Assembly: GCA_039184055.1 (NCBI GenBank) | Contig: JBCDBH010000071.1 | Span: forward strand, 1-19,662 | DNA length: 19,662 nt | Source of the DNA: JBCDBH01 sp039184055 | GTDB taxonomy: Bacteria > Acidobacteriota > Thermoanaerobaculia > Multivoradales > J023 | Direction of reading: 5' to 3' | Shown: one piece after another, positions 1 through 6,146 of the stretch | Position numbering within the stretch: position 1 is the stretch's first letter | Layout: the number at the start of each line of letters is the position of its first letter | The notes under the pieces: model-generated | The model's input: only the letters and a program-made list of their open reading frames with translations | What the model was told of the DNA's origin: nothing | Databases searched by the model: none | Program-made: the position numbers and the translations under genes

Positions 1-90
1 GCGATCTTCCCCGAGGAAGAGATTCCGGAGAAATGGGAAGGTTTCATCAATAAGAATTACGAGGCGTTCGAGCTCGAACCTCCTATGTAG
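1..90 (+). CDS. C-terminal end of an unidentified protein (5' end outside window)
   Basis: Frame 1 is open from the first base and ends at TAG (88-90). It gives 29 residues, beginning AIFPEEEIPEKWEG and ending YEAFELEPPM. The tail is acidic and hydrophilic, with no motif I can assign to a family. A strong hairpin terminator lies 43 bp downstream on the same strand, which supports this being the true 3' end of a transcription unit. Function unknown. Confidence 0.6.
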   Translation, partial: AIFPEEEIPEKWEGFINKNYEAFELEPPM

Positions 91-133
91 CGAGTCACCT
101 ACCCCAGTCGACGGGCACTCCTAGGCTCGAACC

Positions 134-170
134 AAACGACGCGGTGGATACCGCGTCGTTTGTCATTTTT
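134..170 (+). terminator. Rho-independent terminator of the upstream gene
   Basis: A perfect 12-bp stem (134-145 pairs with 150-161) closes a GGAT tetraloop (146-149) and is followed by GTCATTTTT (162-170). The T-rich tail lies on the plus side, so it mainly terminates the gene ending at 90. Read from the minus strand, the stem could also slow transcription leaving the O-antigen ligase-like gene, whose stop is at 190, but no good T tract follows there. Confidence 0.85.
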
Positions 171-189
171 CTCCATTCTGAACTTCTGT

Positions 190-2148
190 TCATGGGGTGC
201 GACCGAGCGTGCACGCGGATCCGTCGAACAAACTGGGTGTCGCGCGGTCTCGCGCCAAAGACCAGGGAACGGGCAACACGTCGACCCGTACTTCGATCTC
301 GATGATTGGAACGGGCCGTGAAGATCGATGAAAGACATGACGTGCGACCGAGGTTGCTGGGACTTCATCCGCGCGGAGCACCAGCCACTGTGTTTGCTCG
401 GACGTCGTCCTCATGCGGCGAGCGCTCGTTTCCAGCTCATCCCTCCAGGCCAGCGGCAATCGATCGTCAGCATAGAGACGTGCCACCGCCTCGGTGTAGA
501 TGAGCTGTCTCTCCGGTCGTTGCCAGATCGCCGCCGCAACGAGTAGCGGCTCGCTCGCCAACGCGCGCGCCGCCCATGAAACCGCTCGCGGATCCTCGGG
601 ATCACCGTGGGTGGCCAGGCGAAACGGCGCCACCGCCCCGAGCGGATCGAGCTCACACGCACGGACCAACGCCTCGGTCGCCCACGGCGCTTGCGCGGCC
701 TGTCCAGCGATACCCGCGCTGAGCCATAGCGCGGCGACCCCAGGTGCGCGTCGCGCGGCATCGAGAGCGTCTTCGGCAGCCCGGGACGGTTGGTCCGAGT
801 CCCGCGAAACGACCCATCGGTACAACGGCATGCCGGCGTCGAGGTCGAGCGCCAACGTGGAGGTCGGCGCGAGACGCCACGCCAGCCCGGCTCCCCAGAG
901 CGGTACGAGCGTGAGAGTCGCGGCCACCGTGCCGAGCCGCACCCACTTCCATTCGCGGCTCGAGGACCCGGTGGCAGGCGATGAGGTGGCCATGCGGCGT
1001 TCGGTCGCCGTCAAACGGACACCCATGATCACGGCAACGAGAAAGAGGGTCGCTGGAGCGGCCATCGGTCGGGTCAACGAAGCCACCACTACCCAACCGA
1101 CCAGACCGATCGTGCAGGCGCGTGTTACCGTGTTTTCGATGATCGGTCGGCGCCACCACCACCAAGCAGCTAGACCCACACACACGATTCCACCGAGCCC
1201 GAGCTCGATCATCAAACGCAACCAGAAGTTGTGCGGGTCCGCCACGACCTCACCCGGAGGGTTCACTCCCGGTTCAGCCTGATGAAAGGCACCGAGCCGC
1301 CACGGTGTCGTACCCGGTCCCCAACCCAAGAACGGACGCTCCTCGACCATCTCGATACCCGCCTCGAGATAGCCTGCTCGAGCCAATGTGCTGATATCGG
1401 AGTCGGCCGCGATATCGGCAACACGCGGCGAGGCGAGAAAGACGATTCCCATGACGACGCCAACCGTCATCCTCGGATGTCTTCGACTTCCCCAGATCAG
1501 CCCCATCACGAGCAAGCCGATCAATCCGGAGAGCGACCGCGTGGCGACGATCGCGACGAGCACGATGACTCCGGATGTCACCGCCAGCACGCGCCGCCAC
1601 CCGGCGTCGCGGCTCGGTAATAGAGCGAGCGGAAGGATGCCGACCAGCCACAAAGCCAAGAGGTTGTGATGACCGACCGGTGCGGTCGCGCCCACCTCGG
1701 GAAAACGCACCGCATCGATGACACCGATCAGAGCGATGACCGCCGCGACGGCGGAGATCGCCGGCAGCCCCACCCTGTCGAGGATCGAGTCGTCGTGAAC
1801 CGTGTTGTCGCGAACCGTGTTGTCGAAAGGTGAGCCCAGGAGCCGCGCCACGCCAGCCGGAGTCAGCACGATCGCCGGCAAAAGAGCGAGAATCGGCCAC
1901 GCCGGACGAAGCGCCGGTGACGCAACGCTCGACATCACGACCAGGAGAACCCCGAGCCCTACGATCCAGCGTCGATCTCCGAGATCGAGTGGATCGCGCC
2001 ATGCGTACGCGCCGCTCCAGGCCAGGAGCAACCAGGCTCCACCGTTGACCAGCGCACCCCATTCATTGGCGCTGGCCGTGCCGCTCCAGGCCGTGGTGAC
2101 GAGCAACGCAAGTGCCGGTACGCACGCGGTCATCGAGTCGAGCCTCAT
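190..2148 (-). CDS. O-antigen ligase/polymerase-like (Wzy_C family) membrane protein with C-terminal helical domain
   Basis: The 652-aa product has many membrane segments over residues ~1-425. Its central region looks like the Wzy_C/O-antigen ligase family: PVGHHNLLALWL (157-168), RSLSGLIGLLV (204-214), the loop RAGYLEAGIEMVEERPFLGWGPG (split here as 257-279), and PHNFWLRLMIELGLGG (305-320). Such proteins join or polymerise undecaprenyl-linked glycans on the periplasmic face of the inner membrane. Residues ~430-652 are soluble, Ala-rich and helical (TPR-like), a common tail in this family. ATG at 2148 is chosen; a -10-like TAGAAT ends 6 nt before it and no Shine-Dalgarno is visible. ATG at codon 6 is the alternative. 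No other surface-polysaccharide gene adjoins it, so ligase versus polymerase (or protein glycosylation) cannot be decided. Confidence 0.85.
   Translation of the reverse strand: MRLDSMTACVPALALLVTTAWSGTASANEWGALVNGGAWLLLAWSGAYAWRDPLDLGDRRWIVGLGVLLVVMSSVASPALRPAWPILALLPAIVLTPAGVARLLGSPFDNTVRDNTVHDDSILDRVGLPAISAVAAVIALIGVIDAVRFPEVGATAPVGHHNLLALWLVGILPLALLPSRDAGWRRVLAVTSGVIVLVAIVATRSLSGLIGLLVMGLIWGSRRHPRMTVGVVMGIVFLASPRVADIAADSDISTLARAGYLEAGIEMVEERPFLGWGPGTTPWRLGAFHQAEPGVNPPGEVVADPHNFWLRLMIELGLGGIVCVGLAAWWWWRRPIIENTVTRACTIGLVGWVVVASLTRPMAAPATLFLVAVIMGVRLTATERRMATSSPATGSSSREWKWVRLGTVAATLTLVPLWGAGLAWRLAPTSTLALDLDAGMPLYRWVVSRDSDQPSRAAEDALDAARRAPGVAALWLSAGIAGQAAQAPWATEALVRACELDPLGAVAPFRLATHGDPEDPRAVSWAARALASEPLLVAAAIWQRPERQLIYTEAVARLYADDRLPLAWRDELETSARRMRTTSEQTQWLVLRADEVPATSVARHVFHRSSRPVPIIEIEVRVDVLPVPWSLARDRATPSLFDGSACTLGRTP
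1797..1826. repeat. 15-bp tandem duplication inside the O-antigen ligase-like gene
   Basis: Two adjacent copies of GAACCGTGTTGTCG plus one variable base (1797-1811 and 1812-1826). On the coding strand they encode the pentapeptide DNTVR/H twice (residues 109-118) in a loop between membrane segments. The length is a multiple of three, so the frame is kept. It looks like a recent in-frame slippage duplication. Confidence 0.85.
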
Positions 2149-2154
2149 CGAAGC

Positions 2155-2160
2155 ATTCTA
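2155..2160 (-). promoter_or_regulatory. -10-like box of the O-antigen ligase-like gene (leaderless start)
   Basis: On the minus strand TAGAAT (5 of 6 to TATAAT) sits with 6 nt between it and the ATG at 2148, so transcription would begin at or next to the start codon. The -35 region is weak. No Shine-Dalgarno is present. The call rests on the hexamer and its spacing, which recurs elsewhere in the window. Confidence 0.45.
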
Positions 2161-2227
2161 CGTGCGGTATCCTCATCGTTCCGATGAAAACAAAGGTGGC
2201 ATCGACGCCCCTATGGAGAACTCGATC

Positions 2228-3760
2228 ATGCAAGAACACAACTCGGACGTCGTCCGTTCTCTCCTCGCCGAGCTCGGAGTCGACGCGGAAAACCCTGGAG
2301 CTTTCGACGGTTCGTGGATCGACACGACCGGTGAGCTCCTGCCGTCGATCAACCCGACCACCGGTGAAACGCTCGCAACCGTGCGCCAAGCCACCACCGC
2401 TGAATACGAGCGTGTCGCCGCCACGACCGTCAAAGCCTTCGAAGCGTGGCGCACCTGGCCCGCGCCTCGCCGGGGCGAGGTGGTTCGGGCGCTTGGCGAA
2501 GCCCTGCGGGAGCACAAGGAAGCTCTCGGCAAGTTGGTGACGCTCGAAATGGGCAAGGTCCTCAGTGAGGGCCTCGGTGAAGTGCAAGAGATGATCGACA
2601 TGGTCGATCTGGCCGTGGGTATGTCACGCCAGCTCTACGGCTTGACCATGCACTCGGAACGTCCCGACCATCGTATGTACGAGCAGTGGCATCCGTTCGG
2701 CCCCGTCGGCATCATCACCGCGTTCAACTTCCCGGTCGCGGTGTGGGCGTGGAACGCCACGGTCGCCGCGGTGGCTGGCAACTCGATGATCTGGAAGCCC
2801 TCCGAGGTCACGCCGCTCACCGCGGTCGCCACTACGAAAATCGCCCAGCGGGTGCTCGAAGAGTACGACGCACCCCCGATCTTCAACCTCGTCGTCGGTG
2901 GTCGTGACATCGGCGAGACCCTCGCCGCCGATCGTCGGATGCCGCTCATCTCGGCCACCGGCTCGGTGCGTATGGGGCGTGCCGTCGGTCAAGTCGTCGC
3001 CGGACGCATGGGTCGCTCGCTGCTCGAGCTCGGTGGCAACAATGGCATCGTCGTCTGTGCCGACGCCGATCTCGATCTCGCCTTGCGCGCCGTGCTCTTC
3101 GCCGCCGCCGGTACTTCGGGTCAACGCTGCACGACCAACCGCCGGCTGTTCTTGGAGCGCGAGATCGCCGAGCCGTTCCTGGAGAAACTGGTCAGCGCCT
3201 ATGGCTCGATTCGGATCGGCGACCCGCTCGACGCCTCCACGCTCATGGGACCGGTGATTCATCAGGGTGCGATCGACTCGATGATGAGCGCGCTCGATCA
3301 GGTGCGTGCCGAGGGCGGTGAGATCTTGTACGGTGGCAACCGCCTCGATCGTCCGGGTTTCTTCGTCGAGCCCACGCTGGTGCGCGCCGACCGTGATCTC
3401 GACATCCTGTGCGAGGAAACCTTCGCCCCTCTGCTCTATGCCTTGACGTTCGACGATCTCGACGAAGCGATCACCCGTCACAACGCGGTGCCACAGGGTC
3501 TGTCATCGGCGATCTTCACCCTCAATCTCCGCAAGGCCGAACGCTTCCTGTCAGCGACCGGGAGCGACTGTGGAATCGCCAACGTCAACATCGGCACCTC
3601 GGGCGCCGAGATCGGTGGTGCATTCGGTGGCGAGAAAGACACCGGTGGCGGTCGCGAAGCCGGTTCGGACTCGTGGAAGGCCTATATGCGTCGCCAAACC
3701 TGCACGATCAACTGGGGAGCCGAGCTTCCGCTCGCCCAGGGTGTCGAATTCGACCTCTGA
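2228..3760 (+). CDS. ALDH7-family aldehyde dehydrogenase (alpha-aminoadipic semialdehyde / piperideine-6-carboxylate dehydrogenase-like)
   Basis: The 510-aa protein is full length for the antiquitin (ALDH7) family. It carries the ALDH features in order: AFNFP with oxyanion Asn167, WKPSE with Lys190, ATGSVRMG (243-250), general base Glu267 in LLELGGNN, and catalytic Cys301 in SGQRCTTNRR. The C-terminal EIGGAFGGEKDTGGGREAGS and SWKAYMRRQTCTINW blocks are typical of ALDH7. Family members oxidise alpha-aminoadipic semialdehyde to alpha-aminoadipate with NAD(P)+ in lysine catabolism; activity on betaine or other aldehydes is possible. The start at ATG 2228 is preferred because GGAG (2215-2218) lies 9 nt upstream. 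ATG 2213 is in frame but has a less well-placed purine run. The frame stays open far upstream, but that part lies antisense to the O-antigen ligase-like gene. No other lysine-degradation gene is adjacent. Confidence 0.93.
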   Translation: MQEHNSDVVRSLLAELGVDAENPGAFDGSWIDTTGELLPSINPTTGETLATVRQATTAEYERVAATTVKAFEAWRTWPAPRRGEVVRALGEALREHKEALGKLVTLEMGKVLSEGLGEVQEMIDMVDLAVGMSRQLYGLTMHSERPDHRMYEQWHPFGPVGIITAFNFPVAVWAWNATVAAVAGNSMIWKPSEVTPLTAVATTKIAQRVLEEYDAPPIFNLVVGGRDIGETLAADRRMPLISATGSVRMGRAVGQVVAGRMGRSLLELGGNNGIVVCADADLDLALRAVLFAAAGTSGQRCTTNRRLFLEREIAEPFLEKLVSAYGSIRIGDPLDASTLMGPVIHQGAIDSMMSALDQVRAEGGEILYGGNRLDRPGFFVEPTLVRADRDLDILCEETFAPLLYALTFDDLDEAITRHNAVPQGLSSAIFTLNLRKAERFLSATGSDCGIANVNIGTSGAEIGGAFGGEKDTGGGREAGSDSWKAYMRRQTCTINWGAELPLAQGVEFDL

Positions 3761-3761
3761 T

Positions 3762-3824
3762 CGAGCACGTCCGTCCCCGTCTCGTGACGCGACACGTCAC
3801 CCGATGGGGACGGCTCGTTCTTCC
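3762..3824 (+). terminator. Terminator-like extended hairpin after the aldehyde dehydrogenase
   Basis: CCGTCCCC (3771-3778) pairs with GGGGACGG (3806-3813). GTGAC (3784-3788) pairs with GTCAC (3796-3800) inside, with a 5/5 internal loop between. CGAG (3762-3765) can add pairs with CTCG (3814-3817). A mildly T-rich GTTCTTCC follows. It begins right after the stop at 3760. The missing long T tract makes it a weak intrinsic terminator. Confidence 0.5.
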
Positions 3825-3879
3825 CAGGACACGATTCACGGCTTCGGCAGGCGGCACAAGGCTTGCATTAGAGTCAAAT

Positions 3880-4008
3880 ATGCGCGATTCCCGACTCGCA
3901 GTCTTGATGGACGACCTCATGCTCCTTCGTGAGCTCTACACGCCTTCACTCGCCTGGACGGCAGGTGCGGTCGCCACCGTCATCGGCGGACCGATACTCT
4001 TTCTCTGA
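3880..4008 (+). CDS. Possible 42-aa small membrane peptide
   Basis: ATG at 3880 opens a 42-codon frame ending at TGA 4006-4008. The product starts MRDSRLAVLMDDLMLLREL and ends with a hydrophobic stretch, SLAWTAGAVATVIGGPILFL, long enough for one membrane segment. Codon third positions are GC-rich like neighbouring genes. A weak GAG lies 6 nt before the ATG and no clear promoter is seen. It sits alone between the ALDH terminator-like hairpin and a palindrome at 4043. I recognise no family. It could equally be a chance frame in a 403-bp intergenic stretch. Confidence 0.33.
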   Translation: MRDSRLAVLMDDLMLLRELYTPSLAWTAGAVATVIGGPILFL

Positions 4009-4042
4009 ACCTTCCCACCTGCACCTCACCAGGACGGCGTTC

Positions 4043-4062
4043 CAGCACAAAGATTTGTGCTG
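4043..4062. promoter_or_regulatory. Perfect 20-bp palindrome, candidate operator
   Basis: CAGCACAAA (4043-4051), then GA, then TTTGTGCTG (4054-4062), is a perfect dyad of 9-bp arms around a 2-bp centre. It ends 16 bp upstream of the TTGACA -35 box of the pseudokinase-TonB gene. That is where a dimeric activator or repressor could bind. It is also 34 bp after the small 42-aa frame, so a transcribed hairpin ending that frame is an alternative, though the following GAGCGTCGTTTTC is only weakly T-rich. Confidence 0.5.
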
Positions 4063-4078
4063 TGAGCGTCGTTTTCGG

Positions 4079-4107
4079 TTGACAGTCAAGCCGGCGCGCG
4101 ATCTCAT
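4079..4107 (+). promoter_or_regulatory. Sigma70-type promoter of the pseudokinase-TonB gene
   Basis: A perfect -35 TTGACA (4079-4084) is followed after 17 bp by TCTCAT (4102-4107), which matches 4 of 6 to TATAAT. This predicts a start near 4114 and a leader of about 50 nt before the ATG at 4164. It is the best canonical promoter in the window. Confidence 0.6.
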
Positions 4108-4110
4108 AGG

Positions 4111-4147
4111 TTCATCGATTCTTCATCGATCGGCGACTCAGCCGATC
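4111..4147 (+). promoter_or_regulatory. Leader of the pseudokinase-TonB gene: direct repeats and hairpin
   Basis: TTCATCGAT occurs twice, 11 bp apart (4111-4119 and 4122-4130), immediately after the -10. GATCGGC (4128-4134) and GCCGATC (4141-4147) form a perfect 7-bp stem with a GACTCA loop, ending 6 nt before the GGAG ribosome site (4154-4157). The hairpin could tune translation or mRNA stability; no known riboswitch class is recognised. Confidence 0.4.
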
Positions 4148-4163
4148 ACCGACGGAGCCAACG

Positions 4164-6146
4164 ATGACTGGGTATACGCGGTTCGGGAACTACGTCCTGC
4201 TCAAAAAGCTGGCCGAGGACACCCTCGGAGAAACGTATCGTGCCGGTTTGCTAGAAGGCGACATGGTGCGCCGCGTCGTCTTGTTGCGTATCTTCGCGCG
4301 TTCCGGTCTCGGCGGACAGCGGCTCCATAGCGCCGCCGACACCGACCTGGCGGGAAAGGTACGAGGACCAGGACTCACCACGGCGGTCGACACGGGTGTG
4401 TTCGAACAGCTTGCGTGGGCGGCCTACGACTACACCACCGGGCCCGATTTGGTGAAACTTCTCGAGCGGACCACCACCGGCTTCCAATCGCTCCCCACCG
4501 AGCACGGTGTCTTGATCGTCGAGCGGCTCGCCAAGGGTCTGGCCATCCTGCATCAACGCACCGAAGCACCGAATTGCCACGGTTTCTTGGTGCCTCCGTT
4601 GGTCCTTGCCACCAATGAAGGCGAAGCTCGACTGCTCGGACTCGAGCACGGTCGTGCGCTCGCGGCCAATGTCGAGACGTTCCCCACCGAGCTGACCGTC
4701 TTCACCTCCCCGGAGGTGCGGAACGGAGGAACACCCGGCCCGGTGGATGATGTCTACGGTCTCGGCGCCCTCTTGTGGCAATTGACCACGGGCTCGCCCC
4801 CTCCCGAGACGGTCGATCCCAACGCGATGGGACGCCTGAGCAACCAAGACGGCGAAGCGCTCGACCAAGGTCTCACGGCGCTCCTCGCTCACAGCTTGGC
4901 TCCCGCCGGATCACGCCTCGCCAACGCCGAGGACTGGCATCGCGAGCTCAGCAAGTGGATGTTCGACGCCGAGGTCAAGGCGACCAATTTCGATCTCGCC
5001 TTCTTCATTCACGACCTCTTCCGCGACGAGATCCGGCGCGAAGAAGCCGAGCTCGAAGACGAAAAGAACGTCGAAATCGCCCCGATCTCGAGCACCCAAA
5101 TTCCGATTACTCCACCGCCTTCGGTGCCCGGTGAAGCCACCACCGGCCCTATCCCCACGACTGCCCCGCCGCTCGACAGTGGCCCCGTTGCAAAGAGTGG
5201 CTCGAGAAGCCGGCTCTGGCTGGTCGCGGCCGCGCTGCTCGCACTCGCCGTCGGCGTCATCTCGGTCTTGCTTCTCTTCTCGGGAAAGAACGACCCGTCC
5301 GCGGCTCCCACGGTCGCCGTGCAGTCCACCGCGTCGACGCCAGCCCCGACGACGACCCCACCCGTCGTCCAGGAGCTCGATACCGAGCTCGACACCGAGG
5401 GTGATCCAGCGGCGGCCTCGGATCCCGAGGTCGACACCGCGAGTCTAGATGCTCTCGAACGCATGCTCGAAGAGCGGCGCAAAGGGCTGACCGAAGAGCT
5501 CGGCAGCCAGATGGAAGACCTGCAGGCTCAGCTCGAGGAAGCGCGACGCCTCGAAGAAGAATCGATCCGACAGCTACGTGAAACGCCTTCCGCGGCACCC
5601 CCGGCGAGCGCTTCCGAGCCCGCCGCGGCACCCGAAGTGGCCGACACTACGGCGGCCACCGACGACGCGGCGACCGACGTGCCCGAGCCCGACCAAGCGA
5701 CGCCGGCCGCGACAGAGCCCACGGCTGGCGCCGCCACCCCGACACCGGCTACAACGAGCTCGTCAGCCTCGCCCACCGAACCCGCCCCGACCGATACGGT
5801 CGCCGCGGCCAATACGGCACCACCACCACCACCGACGGTGACGACACCCGCGCCACCAGCAGCGGTCGAGGTCAAACCACCCGAGCTGGTCGATCTACCG
5901 CGAGCACGCTACCCACCTCAAGCCAAACGCATGGAACGGGAAGCCACCGTGCTGATCAAGGTACTGGTCGGTACCGATGGCAAAGTCCGAGACGCCGAGC
6001 CCATCTCCAAACGCGAGGCAGGCTTTGGATTCGATCAGGCGGCGATCACGGCGGCACGGCGGGCCACCTTTCGTCCAGCTACCCGTGACGGCGCGCCGCA
6101 ATCGATGTGGACGACGATCGTCATTTCTTTCAAGCTCGATCGCTGA
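4164..6146 (+). CDS. Pseudokinase-like domain / membrane segment / coiled coil / TonB C-terminal fusion protein
   Basis: 660 aa. Residues ~5-270 follow a Ser/Thr kinase fold pattern (FGNYVLLKKLAEDTLGETYRAG; an APE-like SPEV at 182-185; DDVYGLGALLWQLTTG at 195-210). The catalytic residues are missing: the VAIK lysine is Arg42 in VVLLRIF, the HRD region reads CHG (138-140), and the DFG position reads LEHG (160-163). A membrane helix follows (~351-374), then a coiled coil (~429-475), a long Pro/Ala/Thr-rich spacer (~477-570), and a TonB-type C-terminal domain (~572-660) with RYPPQAKRMEREATVLIKV and FRPATRDGAPQSMWTTI. The predicted topology is cytoplasmic pseudokinase and periplasmic TonB domain. 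TonB domains normally pass proton-motive-force energy to outer-membrane receptors; here the N-terminus replaces the usual short anchor, so a sensing or scaffolding role is inferred. GGAG lies 6 nt before ATG 4164. The 3' end overlaps the convergent gene by 17 bp. Confidence 0.87.
   Translation: MTGYTRFGNYVLLKKLAEDTLGETYRAGLLEGDMVRRVVLLRIFARSGLGGQRLHSAADTDLAGKVRGPGLTTAVDTGVFEQLAWAAYDYTTGPDLVKLLERTTTGFQSLPTEHGVLIVERLAKGLAILHQRTEAPNCHGFLVPPLVLATNEGEARLLGLEHGRALAANVETFPTELTVFTSPEVRNGGTPGPVDDVYGLGALLWQLTTGSPPPETVDPNAMGRLSNQDGEALDQGLTALLAHSLAPAGSRLANAEDWHRELSKWMFDAEVKATNFDLAFFIHDLFRDEIRREEAELEDEKNVEIAPISSTQIPITPPPSVPGEATTGPIPTTAPPLDSGPVAKSGSRSRLWLVAAALLALAVGVISVLLLFSGKNDPSAAPTVAVQSTASTPAPTTTPPVVQELDTELDTEGDPAAASDPEVDTASLDALERMLEERRKGLTEELGSQMEDLQAQLEEARRLEEESIRQLRETPSAAPPASASEPAAAPEVADTTAATDDAATDVPEPDQATPAATEPTAGAATPTPATTSSSASPTEPAPTDTVAAANTAPPPPPTVTTPAPPAAVEVKPPELVDLPRARYPPQAKRMEREATVLIKVLVGTDGKVRDAEPISKREAGFGFDQAAITAARRATFRPATRDGAPQSMWTTIVISFKLDR

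Noticed and set aside
500..1282. 260-codon plus-strand open frame inside the O-antigen ligase-like gene
   Set aside because: Antisense to a clear membrane-protein gene; the translation is Ser/Arg/Thr-rich with no domain, typical of a high-GC shadow frame.
1802..2227. N-terminal extension of the aldehyde dehydrogenase frame
   Set aside because: It runs antisense through the O-antigen ligase-like gene and has no ALDH similarity; the 2228 start has a ribosome site and gives the exact family length.
2624..3481. 285-codon minus-strand frame inside the aldehyde dehydrogenase
   Set aside because: Mirror of the strong ALDH7 coding frame; Gly/Asp/Arg-rich low-complexity product with no motif.
4111..4147. 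Known riboswitch in the leader of the TonB fusion gene
   Set aside because: The leader is only about 50 nt with one simple hairpin; no conserved riboswitch core is present.
5009..5875. Two Ser/Ala/Val/Gly-rich minus-strand frames opposite the TonB fusion
   Set aside because: They are the reverse reading of the Pro/Ala/Thr-rich spacer and coiled coil; low complexity without motifs.
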